Assembly: GCA_019237115.1 (NCBI GenBank)
Contig: JAFAHS010000380.1
Coordinates: 38,874 to 102,873, forward strand
Direction of reading: 5' to 3'
Length of the DNA stretch: 64,000 nt
Source: Deltaproteobacteria bacterium
GTDB taxonomy: Bacteria; Desulfobacterota; Binatia; Binatales; Binataceae
Positions 34,157-42,368 of the stretch are shown piece by piece (position 1 is the first letter of the stretch; every line of letters begins with the position of its first letter). The notes beneath the pieces are model-generated. The model saw nothing but the letters and a program-made list of their open reading frames with translations. It ran no database searches and was not told where the DNA came from. The position numbers and the translations under genes were made by a program.

Positions 34157-34357
34157 CTAGGCGCGACTCACAGCTGAGGCCTGCAACCCCTTGGGTCCCT
34201 GCGCGACTTCGAACTGGACTTTCTCGCCCTGTTCCAGCGAGCGGAAGCCGTTGCCATCGATGGCGCTGTAATGGACGAAGACTTCTTGTCCATCCTCCAT
34301 CGTGATGAAGCCGTAGCCCTTTTTCGGGCTGAACCACTTAACCGTACCGATAACCAT
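34157..34357 (-). CDS. cspA: cold-shock domain protein (CspA family)
   Basis: 66 residues from the ATG at 34355-34357, with AGGAGGT upstream. [21 protein letters not shown] carries RNP-1 (KGYGFI) and [11 protein letters not shown] carries RNP-2 (VFVHYS); the C-terminus is [20 protein letters not shown]. It is a more canonical cold-shock protein than the one at 14725. The untranslated leader upstream is over 100 bases if transcription starts near the AT-rich stretch around 34460, which fits a cold-regulated mRNA, but this is inference. Confidence 0.93.
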   Translation of the reverse strand: MVIGTVKWFSPKKGYGFITMEDGQEVFVHYSAIDGNGFRSLEQGEKVQFEVAQGPKGLQASAVSRA

Positions 34358-34550
34358 GTCCCCCGTACCTCCTGACAAACCCTCCGGGAAGAGACCCCCT
34401 GCCCCCATCACCCGAAGGAAGCGCCGCGTCCCCGAGCAGCGCTACGTACCGGCGCGCATATACCATATGACACGCCACTTACCAAACGGACGACAGGAGG
34501 CTGCTCAAGACGGGTTTTGGCCTAGGCCAGCCGAAATCGAGCCCAGCAAG

Positions 34551-34570
34551 ACGCCTTTAGAAACAGGCGT
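34551..34570 (-). terminator. hairpin downstream of the HIT-like gene
   Basis: ACGCCT/AGGCGT (34551-34556 and 34565-34570) with an eight-base loop, 20 bases after the HIT-like stop on the minus strand. Followed by CTTGCT only, so a weak terminator at best. Confidence 0.3.
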
Positions 34571-34590
34571 TACGGGAGAATTGCGGGACG

Positions 34591-34884
34591 TTAGCTCTGC
34601 CAGCGGGCGATCGGGCGGGCGTGAATATGACAATGATCCGGAATCTGGCGCATGACTCCGTCGATCACGAATTTGTCTTCCCCGTATTTGGCGCGTGCGA
34701 TTACCGACAGTGCTTCGATCATTAAGGCTCGTTCTTGGTCAGTCGCGTGGGCACGATGATCGCCGAGCACCACCATCGGGGTGTCACACGAGTCGCAGTC
34801 GAGAATCGCGAACTTGAACGGGTGGATGAATTGCGCATAGCGCTGCGTGTACTCACGCAACTCGCACAGTTCACAGGTGGCCAT
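34591..34884 (-). CDS. small HIT-like protein with N-terminal Cys pair
   Basis: 97 residues. The C-terminus has the histidine-triad motif HCHIHARP (His84, His86, His88), and the middle LDCDSCDTPMVVLGDHRAH resembles the conserved strand-loop of HIT enzymes. An N-terminal CELCEL pair matches the zinc-site Cys-x2-Cys of HIT proteins. The usual length of HIT proteins is 110-150 residues, so this one is compact. The family hydrolyses nucleoside phosphoramidates and dinucleotides. The assignment rests on the triad and Cys pair, and I am not certain of activity. Confidence 0.6.
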   Translation of the reverse strand: MATCELCELREYTQRYAQFIHPFKFAILDCDSCDTPMVVLGDHRAHATDQERALMIEALSVIARAKYGEDKFVIDGVMRQIPDHCHIHARPIARWQS

Positions 34885-34970
34885 CGCGGGAACCCAGGCG
34901 CGTCGCTCGGTCGAGCACTGAGAAAGAAGCGCACGCCGCGCCAGCAGCGCGGCGTGCGCAATGACTAGCC

Positions 34971-35312
34971 CTACGGGGTGGTTGCCGGAGGGGCCGCCGG
35001 AGAAGCCTCCGGGGCTGGAGAGGAACCGGCCGCGCGGGCCGCGTTGGATCTGTTCATTCTCTCGGTGTTCCCCGGGGACGTTTTGTTCTCAGCCTTGGCG
35101 GCGCGGGCCGCGCGCTTTTTGCAGCCCCTCACCCTGCCGACTGAGATTTTCATATCGGAAGCGACCTGTCTCATCGTTTTGCCCGACCCGAGTTCCTGCA
35201 TGACCGCATCACAATCAACGCTTTCCGCGGCATAGACCGCAGGAACCACGCTCGAAAACGACAATGCTACCCCAAGCATTACCGAAGCGGTGGTGATCGC
35301 AAGTTTTCCCAT
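34971..35312 (-). CDS. small exported protein with HTH-like helices and two cysteines
   Basis: 113 residues from the ATG at 35310-35312. A Sec signal peptide (VMLGVALSFSSVVPAVYA, cleavage near residue 29) is followed by Cys34 and Cys64, flanking a segment MQELGSGKTMRQVASDMKIS that has the spacing of a helix-turn-helix. The remainder is a low-complexity, Lys/Ala/Pro-rich tail. An exported helix-turn-helix is unexpected; the two Cys could form a disulfide that holds the helical hairpin. No family recognised. A perfect hairpin precedes its Shine-Dalgarno (35333-35356). Confidence 0.6.
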   Translation of the reverse strand: MGKLAITTASVMLGVALSFSSVVPAVYAAESVDCDAVMQELGSGKTMRQVASDMKISVGRVRGCKKRAARAAKAENKTSPGNTERMNRSNAARAAGSSPAPEASPAAPPATTP

Positions 35313-35332
35313 GAGCAAAATCCCCTCCCGTT

Positions 35333-35356
35333 GTTCAGGCCGTCCTCGGCCTGAAC
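35333..35356 (-). promoter_or_regulatory. perfect 10-base-pair hairpin upstream of the Shine-Dalgarno of the small exported protein
   Basis: GTTCAGGCCG (35333-35342) is complementary to CGGCCTGAAC (35347-35356), with a four-base loop. Read on the minus strand it ends a few bases before GGGAGGGG, the ribosome site of the ATG at 35312. It may be a translation-control hairpin or an operator. Confidence 0.5.
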
Positions 35357-35479
35357 TGTTAGTATTCCAGAATCAACGAATAGCTGCAAAAAGTCGAGAA
35401 CCCGAAGTAGCCCACAGCAACCACCAATTTATGCTCCGGGAAATTGAAGAAAGCGCAGGTTAGCAAGACTCACTGCCGC

Positions 35480-36286
35480 TTAAGGTGACTTGAAGCCCGG
35501 GAACCGGGGCGCGCGCTTTTCGCGCACCGCGGCCGCGCCCTCGCGCACGTCGGCGCTGAAAAAGCCCAGCATCTCCATCGCCAGTGAGGCGTCGAAGGAG
35601 GGTCCCGCCGCCCTAAGCCAGTTGTTGAGGGATCGTTTGGTAAAGCGCAACGCCTGCTGCGGTCCGCTGGCGAGCTTGTGCGCGACTTCCATCGCCTTGT
35701 CCATGAGCTGGTCGGCCGGAACACAGAGACTCACCAGTCCGATCCGTTCCGCCTCGCGCCCGTCGATGAAGTCGGCGGTCAACAGGTAGTATTTCGCCTT
35801 CGCCATCCCGCACAGCAGCGGCCAGATGATTACCGCGTGATCGCCGGCCGCCACCCCCAGCCGCAAGTGACCATCGGTTATGCGCATCGCTTCGGAGGCG
35901 ATGCTGATATCGGCCATCAGCGCCACCGCCAGCCCCGCGCCAACTGCGACGCCGTTGATCGCCGATATGATCGGCTTGTCGAGGTTGATCATGTGGTAGA
36001 CAATATCGCCGGCTTCTCTCCACGCCTGCGCGATGTTGCCGGCGCTTCCCGCCATCGCCTCGATCATGTCGAGGTCACCCCCCGCGGAGAATGCGCGACC
36101 CGCGCCCGTGACCACCACCACGTTGGTGTCCGGGTCTTCGGCGATGTCCAGCCAGACGTGACTCAGCTCCCAGTGCAGTCGATTGTTGGTGGCGTTGAGC
36201 ACGTCGGGACGATTGATCGTGATGAGCAGAATGCCGTCGCCCTTCCGCTCGAACTTGAGGTGCTGGTACTCGCGATAGTCCGTCAT
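35480..36286 (-). CDS. enoyl-CoA hydratase/isomerase family protein
   Basis: 268 residues from the ATG at 36284-36286. The crotonase core is complete: LITINRPDVLNATN, VVTGAGRAFSAGGDLDMIEA (oxyanion-hole loop), NLDKPIISAINGVAVGAGLAVALMADISIASE and the LRLGVAAGDHAVIIWPLLCG stretch. One of the two catalytic glutamates of enoyl-CoA hydratase appears replaced (GVAAGD in place of the usual G-x-x-P-x-x-G), so isomerase- or other crotonase-type chemistry is possible. It follows fba by 128 bases on the same strand; the gap holds a 7-base-pair hairpin (36348-36376). Confidence 0.85.
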   Translation of the reverse strand: MTDYREYQHLKFERKGDGILLITINRPDVLNATNNRLHWELSHVWLDIAEDPDTNVVVVTGAGRAFSAGGDLDMIEAMAGSAGNIAQAWREAGDIVYHMINLDKPIISAINGVAVGAGLAVALMADISIASEAMRITDGHLRLGVAAGDHAVIIWPLLCGMAKAKYYLLTADFIDGREAERIGLVSLCVPADQLMDKAMEVAHKLASGPQQALRFTKRSLNNWLRAAGPSFDASLAMEMLGFFSADVREGAAAVREKRAPRFPGFKSP

Positions 36287-36414
36287 GGTGATTCCCGTCG
36301 GCGGTTGTCCGGGCTTACCCTCTGCGGGACGCGGCGGGGCCAATCTAGGAAGGCCTCCACGTCAAGTTTGCCTTCCGCACCGGAGCAGGAGTAAGTCGCG
36401 CCGCCGTCGCTCGG

Positions 36415-37329
36415 TTAACCCTTGTAGATGTCCATTATCGTATTGAGCAGCTTAAGCGCCTGCTCCTTGGGCCGCTGGAACGAGTTGCGCCCGATGATCG
36501 AACCGAACCCGCCACCGGCGTGGATCTCGCGCACGTCGCTTAGGAGCTGCTCGTCGGACTCTCTGGGACCGCCCGAGAAAATCACGATACGCCGCCCGTC
36601 GAATGCCGCCTGAATAATGTGCTTTACGCGGGCCGAGAGCGGCTCGAGCTGGACCTTGCCGGCGTCGTATGCCTTCTTGGCTTCCGGCTGTTCGATCGCC
36701 GAAGTTGGCGGCTTGACCTTGATGATATTGGCTCCGAGTTGCGCCGCTATCTGAGCCGCGTATGCCACCACGTCAAGCGCGGTTTCGCCCTGCTTGGAAA
36801 GCGACGACCCGCGCGGGTACGACCACACCACCACGGCGAGCCCGTGCGCCTTGGCCTCGGCACCGATTTCGCGCAGCTCCTGGTACATGGCCTTTTCACC
36901 CGCCGAGCCGGGGTAGATGGTGAAGCCGACCGCCGCGCAGCCGAGCTTGAGCGCGTCCTTGACGCTACCGGTTACCGCGGAGATCGGATCCTTCTCATCG
37001 TGCAGCACGGCATGGTTGTTCAGCTTCAGAATCAGCGGAATCTCGCCCGCGTACTCCGCGGCTCCCGCCTCGATAAACCCCAACGGGGCGGCGTACGCGT
37101 TACAGCCGGCATCGAGCGCGAGCTGAAAGTGGTAGCGCGGATCATAAGCGGGCGGATTGATCGCGAAGCTCCGCGCCGGCCCGTGTTCGAAGCCCTGGTC
37201 GACCGGCAGAATGACGAACTTGCCGGTGCCCGCCAGTTTGCCGTGATTCATCATGCGGGCCAGATTGCTGCGCACCCCCGCATTCTCGGAATCGTACCAA
37301 CTGAGAATTTCCCTCACGCGCTTGGTCAT
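36415..37329 (-). CDS. fbaB: class I fructose-bisphosphate aldolase (FbaB/DhnA type)
   Basis: 304 residues. N-terminus SNLARMMNHGKLAGTGKFVILPVDQGFEHGPARSF fits the archaeal-type class I aldolases. The Schiff-base Lys is in GANIIKVKPPTSA, and VVVWSYPRGSSL and IVIFSGGPRESDEQLL are conserved. It cleaves fructose-1,6-bisphosphate to two trioses, without metal. It is transcribed after glk with a 53-base gap, inside a minus-strand cluster with fbp and zwf. A GC hairpin of CGCCC/GGGCG (37351-37363) lies five bases before its AAGGAG site. Confidence 0.93.
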   Translation of the reverse strand: MTKRVREILSWYDSENAGVRSNLARMMNHGKLAGTGKFVILPVDQGFEHGPARSFAINPPAYDPRYHFQLALDAGCNAYAAPLGFIEAGAAEYAGEIPLILKLNNHAVLHDEKDPISAVTGSVKDALKLGCAAVGFTIYPGSAGEKAMYQELREIGAEAKAHGLAVVVWSYPRGSSLSKQGETALDVVAYAAQIAAQLGANIIKVKPPTSAIEQPEAKKAYDAGKVQLEPLSARVKHIIQAAFDGRRIVIFSGGPRESDEQLLSDVREIHAGGGFGSIIGRNSFQRPKEQALKLLNTIMDIYKG

Positions 37330-37382
37330 AAGAATCCGTCTCCTTCGCTCCGCCCGGTGGGCGCGATACCTGCCTGGATCTG

Positions 37383-38375
37383 TTATAGCATTGCGCGGGC
37401 CGAATGTGCCGCGCCCAGTAGCGCGACGTCCGGACTGGTAACCACCCGCACCTCGATTTGTTTAAGCATCGGCGCCAGGCGCCCCTTGCCGGTGAACCCG
37501 CGCGCGAATTCGTCGCGCTGCAGGCCGCGCAGTATTTTCGGGGCAATTCCGCCACACAGGAACACTCCGCCCAGGGCCAGGACCTTAAGCGCCAAATTAC
37601 CCGCCTCCGCCCCGTAGATAGCGCAAAACATCTCCACCGCGTGAGTGCATACGCTATCGCGCCCGCTGAGTCCCGCTTCGCTTATCACCTGCGCGGCGTC
37701 GCCCGCTGCCAGCGCGGCGCTGAGCCACTGCGGCCGCGGCGTCGCACTGCGGCTGCGCAGAAAACGGTAGATATTCAGCAGTCCCGGGCCCGACAGCACC
37801 CGCTCCCAGCTGACGTGTCCGAATTCCCGTTCGAGGAAGCGCAGCAGCTCGATTTGTTCGTAACCGACCGGAGCGAAACTGCAGTGGCCGCCCTCCGATG
37901 GAATCAATTGGTAGTGACCCCCTTTGACGGACAGCAGCGCGGCTTCGCCGAGTCCGGTGCCGGCCGCAATTACCGCAATGTTCCCGTACAGCAGACTCGC
38001 ACCGGGATTGATTACCACCGAATCGGATTCGCCCAGGTGGATGACTCCCTGCGCAGTCGCGCCGAGGTCATTGATCAGCGTCACCCGAACGCCGCCCAAC
38101 GCGCTGGACATCGACTTGTCGGAAATCCCCCAGCGAATATTGCTCGGCGTCGCGCTGCCGCCGATTACCGGTCCAGGTACGCCAAAGCACGCGGCGGTGA
38201 TGGCACCCTCGTTGGCCGCAGCGAGAAATTCCGCGCAGATACTCTCCAGGGACGGAAATTGCGGGGTTGCGAAGCGGGCCTCGCGCACCAGCACGAGGCG
38301 TCCATGATCTTCGGCGAAAATTCCAAGCAGGGTTTTGGTTCCCCCGACATCGCCCGCGAGCAGCAGCCGAGGCAT
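37383..38375 (-). CDS. glk: glucokinase
   Basis: 330 residues. ASKHA-fold motif LLLAGDVGGTKTLLGIF binds the ATP phosphates, FGVPGPVIGGSATPSNIRW and VRVTLINDLGATAQG (written GVRVTLINDLGATAQGV) hold the glucose-binding part with catalytic Asp in NDLGA, and AAGTGLGEAALL is the conserved adenosine/glucose loop. No ROK-type zinc motif (CxCGxxGC) is present, so it is of the Glk group. It phosphorylates glucose in the cytosol, feeding zwf and fba products in the same cluster. Confidence 0.93.
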   Translation of the reverse strand: MPRLLLAGDVGGTKTLLGIFAEDHGRLVLVREARFATPQFPSLESICAEFLAAANEGAITAACFGVPGPVIGGSATPSNIRWGISDKSMSSALGGVRVTLINDLGATAQGVIHLGESDSVVINPGASLLYGNIAVIAAGTGLGEAALLSVKGGHYQLIPSEGGHCSFAPVGYEQIELLRFLEREFGHVSWERVLSGPGLLNIYRFLRSRSATPRPQWLSAALAAGDAAQVISEAGLSGRDSVCTHAVEMFCAIYGAEAGNLALKVLALGGVFLCGGIAPKILRGLQRDEFARGFTGKGRLAPMLKQIEVRVVTSPDVALLGAAHSARAML

Positions 38376-38552
38376 GCGGGTTCCTCCTCGGGGCAGGCTT
38401 TGACCAGGAAATTTACTGCCAGCTCTACCCCCTTTAAGTCTACCCGGTGGGAGGAGAACTAAAAGCCTGCGGCGATTTTTTTGGCCGAGTGGCCAAGACC
38501 GGGACCCGCGTCAGGCTTGCTCAACCGGTTTTTCGACTCGCCGGGGATTTGC

Positions 38553-39554
38553 TCAGCCTTCGACGTTGCTGCGCTCGGCGAGTTCGACCTCTTCCGCGCT
38601 CCCGATGTAAACCGGTTGCCGATCGTGAAGCGCCTGGGGTTTCACTTCCAGCAGCCGCTTTTTCCCGTTCGAGGCTCTGCCCCCGGCTTGCTCGGCAATA
38701 AATGACATCGGCTCAAGCTCGTACATGAGCCGCAACTTGCCTTTGCTCTTGCCGTCCGCAGAGATCTCGCCGGGGTACATGAAGAGGCCGCCTTCGAGCA
38801 GACAGCGATGGAAATCGGCTACGAAGGCGCCGGTGTAGCGCAGTGAGTAGCTGCTCGACTTGTCCTTGCGGCTGGTCATGTGCTCGATGAGCTTGCGCAC
38901 ACCGGGATGGAACTTGGTGATATTGCCGTGATTGACCGAGTAGGTGCTTCCGCGCCGCGGCATCTGAACGCTCTCCCGCCACAGCACGAACTGATCGAGC
39001 ATGGGGTCGAGCGTAAAGATGTCGACCCCCGCTCCCGCGGTAAAGGTGAGCTGCGTTCCGGGGCCGTAGAGAATGTAACCGGCGGCCACTTGCTCATCGC
39101 CGGGCCGCAGAATGTCTTCGATCGATTCCGCATGATTCGGCGCGCGCTTGCGGATGGAAAAAATCGTGCCGAGCGAACCATTGATATCGGTATTGGATGA
39201 GCCATCCAGGGGATCGAAGAGCACCGCGTAACTGCTGCCCCGACAAGTGCCGGCGCGATGTTCCGCCTGCTCCATCTCCTCGGAGATGAGACTGCAAACC
39301 GGGTCGCCGCGTTCGAAGGTGTCGAGAAAAACCCAGTTGGTCCACTCGTCGAGCTTTTTCTCTTCTTCACCCTGAATGTTGGTCTCTCCCGTGAACCCCA
39401 ACTCGCCTCGCAGCGAAGCGCGCGCGAGCTCATGGGAAATTCTCTTGCCGATTACTTCGATACGTTCGAGGATCAGCGCAAGGTCGTCGGTCGGCAGTTT
39501 GCTCGGTTTGCGGGTCAGCACGTGGCGCAACAAGGTCATGTTCTGCTGAGCCAT
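38553..39554 (-). CDS. fbp: class I fructose-1,6-bisphosphatase
   Basis: 333 residues from the ATG at 39552-39554. The metal centre is VLFDPLDGSSNTDINGSLGTIFSI, with SEEMEQAEH upstream; FMYPGEISADGKSKGKLRLMYELEPMSF closes the active site. It removes the 1-phosphate of fructose-1,6-bisphosphate in gluconeogenesis or in the reductive pentose-phosphate route. The presence of both fbp and fba/zwf indicates bidirectional sugar-phosphate flow. The start is well separated from zwf by 375 bases, so it probably has its own promoter. Confidence 0.95.
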   Translation of the reverse strand: MAQQNMTLLRHVLTRKPSKLPTDDLALILERIEVIGKRISHELARASLRGELGFTGETNIQGEEEKKLDEWTNWVFLDTFERGDPVCSLISEEMEQAEHRAGTCRGSSYAVLFDPLDGSSNTDINGSLGTIFSIRKRAPNHAESIEDILRPGDEQVAAGYILYGPGTQLTFTAGAGVDIFTLDPMLDQFVLWRESVQMPRRGSTYSVNHGNITKFHPGVRKLIEHMTSRKDKSSSYSLRYTGAFVADFHRCLLEGGLFMYPGEISADGKSKGKLRLMYELEPMSFIAEQAGGRASNGKKRLLEVKPQALHDRQPVYIGSAEEVELAERSNVEG

Positions 39555-39929
39555 AAAAGTCTCCCCAAAATCACCCCGGCGGCGACCTTCTTTCGATCGC
39601 CGAAAACCACCTCCCCCACGAGGCGGTTCCGAGACGAGGATCAATACAACAAAATTAAGCGCAAATGGCAGCGTCACGCTTGTTTTTCGTAACGCAAAGT
39701 GGGGTGTTTTGAGTCCTTCTTAACCCGAGACGACCGAGACCCCGGACTCGTTGGTTTATTGGCGAGGACGATTAAGACCAGAAAACGCCAACTTCTTTTT
39801 TGGAGGACCCTTGCAGCGCAGGTTGGGGAGGTGGGCAGCGCTCAACCAAGGCGGTTGTCTATCCACTCCGGAGTGACGAAGAAAAATACCGCTCAACAGA
39901 GGTTGTTTCGAGAGGCTCGAGGGTGCCCC
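39555..39929. other. 375-base gap between zwf and fbp
   Basis: AT-richer stretch 39640-39690 could hold the fbp promoter but no clean hexamer pair is visible. Two perfect symmetrical elements lie near the zwf end: CACTCCGGAGTG (39864-39875, 12-base palindrome) and CAACC/GGTTG with a five-base loop (39843-39857). No coding potential is evident. Confidence 0.4.
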
Positions 39930-41465
39930 CTACAAGACGCGCCACGATCGCCCGTCGGCCGCCATCATGAGCGCGGCTTCCAACGGGCCCCACGAGCCTG
40001 CCGAGTAGACCGGTATCTCGCCCGGGGTTTCCTTCCACGCGTCGAGAATCGGATCGACGAGCTGCCAGGACGCCTCGACTGAATCGCGCCGCATGAACAG
40101 GGTCTGGTCGCCGAGAATGATGTCTCGGAGCAGGGTTTCGTACGCCTCGGGAGTGCTAGTGGCGTAGTGAAAATCGACCGCGACTTGTTGCAGGCGTGCC
40201 TGGGGACCCGGCACCTTTGAGATTATATGGACCGCGAGGCCTTCATTGGGCTGGATGCGGATGGTCAGGATGTTCGGAGCCAGGTGGGCGCGCGGATTGG
40301 AGTTGTACAGGATTCGCGGGACCGACTTGAAGTAGATGGCAATCTCGCTGGCGCGTTTGGACAAGCGCTTGCCGGTGCGCAGGTAAAATGGCACCCCGGC
40401 CCACCGCCAGTTGTCGATCCAGCATCGCAGCGCGACAAAGGTCTCGACCTGCGAGCCCGCCGCGACTCCGCCTTCCTCCAGATACGCGCTGGCCGGCACG
40501 CCTCCCACCAACCCGGCCCCGTACTGGCCGCGAATCGCGTACTTCTCGATGTCCTCGTCGCCGAATGGGCGAATCGATTGCAGAACGTCAAGCTTGGTAT
40601 CGCGCACGGAATCCGCCGCGGTACTGCGCGGCGGTTCCATGCCGATGATGCTGAGCACCTGGAGAATGTGGCTCTGGACCATATCGCGCAGTGCGCCGGC
40701 CGACTCGTAGTAAGGCGCCCGTGCCCCGACCCCTTCTTCTTCGGCGACGGTAATCTGGACGTGGTCGATAAAGCGCGAGGTCCACAGCGGCTCGAAGATC
40801 GAGTTCGCAAAGCGAAGCACCATCAGATTTTCGACGGTTTCCTTGCCCAGGTAGTGATCGATCCGGAAGATCTGGCCCTCATCAAAGTGCGCCGCAATCC
40901 GGTCGTTGATCGCGGCAGAGCTGGCCAGGTCACGACCTATGGGCTTCTCCACCACCACCCTCGAGAAGGTCCCGGGACCGTCGGGCGGGCGAATCATGTT
41001 TGCGTCGTGCAGTGCGTTGGCGCAGGTCTCGATGAAGCTGGGCGGAATCGCGAAGTAGTAAACGCGATTGCCCTCGGTGCCGGCTTCGCGGTCAACCGTC
41101 TCCAGCTGGGTGCGCAGCGTCCGGTAATCGGCGGGCTCGTTGAAGCGGCCGCGCACGAACCTGAGCGTTCGCGCAAAACCGTTCCACTCCTGCTCGTGAA
41201 TCGGACGACGGGAATTTTTCTGGATCGCATCGTGCGCGAACGCTCGATAGCTCTCGTCGTTCATTTCTTCCATCGAGAAGCACACGATCGCGACCTTCTC
41301 CGGCAGGTCACCATCGAGCGCGAGATTGTAAAGCGCCGGCAGCAGCTTGCGATGGCTGAGTGCGCCGGCACCCCCGAAAATCACCAAGGCGCAGGGAGGG
41401 TATTCGGGCTTTGCAGCCCGTCCGGTATTGTTCAGCGCGACTGTCGGCTCCCGATTCAAACCCAT
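39930..41465 (-). CDS. zwf: glucose-6-phosphate 1-dehydrogenase
   Basis: 511 residues. The substrate motif FRIDHYLGKETVENLMVLRFAN, with the catalytic His/Lys pair, is intact, and LQSIRPFGDEDIEKYAIRGQYG is the usual second half. The N-terminal dinucleotide loop reads GGAGALSHRK (residues 31-40) instead of the family's G-A-S-G-D-L-x-x-R-K, with Asp replaced by Ala35. This loop normally contacts the NADP adenosine ribose/phosphate region. Whether cofactor preference is altered cannot be said. It makes 6-phosphogluconolactone and NADPH. It is the upstream end of the zwf-fbp-glk-fba cluster. Confidence 0.92.
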   Translation of the reverse strand: MGLNREPTVALNNTGRAAKPEYPPCALVIFGGAGALSHRKLLPALYNLALDGDLPEKVAIVCFSMEEMNDESYRAFAHDAIQKNSRRPIHEQEWNGFARTLRFVRGRFNEPADYRTLRTQLETVDREAGTEGNRVYYFAIPPSFIETCANALHDANMIRPPDGPGTFSRVVVEKPIGRDLASSAAINDRIAAHFDEGQIFRIDHYLGKETVENLMVLRFANSIFEPLWTSRFIDHVQITVAEEEGVGARAPYYESAGALRDMVQSHILQVLSIIGMEPPRSTAADSVRDTKLDVLQSIRPFGDEDIEKYAIRGQYGAGLVGGVPASAYLEEGGVAAGSQVETFVALRCWIDNWRWAGVPFYLRTGKRLSKRASEIAIYFKSVPRILYNSNPRAHLAPNILTIRIQPNEGLAVHIISKVPGPQARLQQVAVDFHYATSTPEAYETLLRDIILGDQTLFMRRDSVEASWQLVDPILDAWKETPGEIPVYSAGSWGPLEAALMMAADGRSWRVL

Positions 41466-41704
41466 TGAAGGAATCCGCTCCTGATCCAGCGAGACGAACC
41501 CGGATGTTTTAAAATTCCCCCTTGTCAGGCTAGTGAAAGGCCCCGCGCGAGCAAAGCCGATTGGATCCAGCAGAAAAGTGCCTGCCGCGTGCGGCGGTTT
41601 TCACCGATCCGATATCAAAATCGCAAATCCTTGAGACCCTTCAATCTGCCGGGTCTCCGGCAGCGAATCGCTGGCCAGATCGAGCCGCACCAGGTGTCCG
41701 AGCC

Positions 41705-42265
41705 TCAGGAAGAGGGAGTGATTTGAGTGATTTTCGAACCCTCCAGACCCATGCCGCCCATCAAACCCTGCTGATCGAACACGAAAGCATAGACGTCGGA
41801 GCGCATACTGGTGGTGCTCAAGGAACTCGCGGCGCCTTGGTCAAGGACCACGATGCTGGGGCCGCTACCGATTGCCCATCCGCCGCTCTGGTTTAGGTAG
41901 TCCAATGCCGACTGGCTCATGAAAAAGAGCGCGTAACCGAACTGCTTGGCCCCCGCCTGAAAGCCGTAGGAAGCGGCGCTGGTTCGGTAATATCCCGCGG
42001 TGCGGCCACGTTTTCGCAGCGCTCCGTAGCCGAACTGTGCACCGACGAGAAATGCCGCCTTCTTGATGTCGGGAAAGACCAGGATCCCCTTGGCCATGCC
42101 TCCCAGCTGCTTGGCCTTTGGGTTGTTGGCGTAAAGGGAACTCAAGGCACTGGTTACCTTCTGATCGATCTCGGAGGCGCTGGGCGCCAGCTGCGCACGG
42201 AGAACACCGGTGAAGCTGAACGCGATCACCATCTGAATCACTACCGCAATAAAAAGTCTCTTCAA
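41705..42265 (-). CDS. exported SYLF (Ysc84-like) lipid-binding protein
   Basis: 186 residues from a TTG at 42263-42265 with AGGGAGA upstream. A Sec signal peptide (RLFIAVVIQMVIAFSFTGVLRA) is followed by the SYLF domain: GILVFPDIKKAAFLVGAQFGYGALRKRG, then YRTSAASYGFQAGAKQFGYALFFMS and WAIGSGPSIVVLDQGAASSLST. SYLF proteins bind phosphoinositide-like or other lipids; bacterial ones are periplasmic or outer-membrane associated with unknown role. An inverted repeat (41646-41663, CTGCCGG/CCGGCAG) lies 42 bases downstream, the only ending signal seen. Confidence 0.85.
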   Translation of the reverse strand: MKRLFIAVVIQMVIAFSFTGVLRAQLAPSASEIDQKVTSALSSLYANNPKAKQLGGMAKGILVFPDIKKAAFLVGAQFGYGALRKRGRTAGYYRTSAASYGFQAGAKQFGYALFFMSQSALDYLNQSGGWAIGSGPSIVVLDQGAASSLSTTSMRSDVYAFVFDQQGLMGGMGLEGSKITQITPSS

Positions 42266-42368
42266 TGGATAAATCTCCCTGGACTTCGACCTTCGGTGCT
42301 CTCTGCACTCAGACCGCAGTGCGTTGGCAAGATCTATACACGTCGAAAGGTGGTGTGAGAAAGGTGTC

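Noticed and set aside
34518..34529. 12-base palindrome TGGCCTAGGCCA between the cold-shock and HIT-like genes
   Set aside because: No promoter or second copy; could be chance.
40227..41468. Long plus-strand frame opposite zwf
   Set aside because: Antisense of an intact zwf gene; no start site or domain support.
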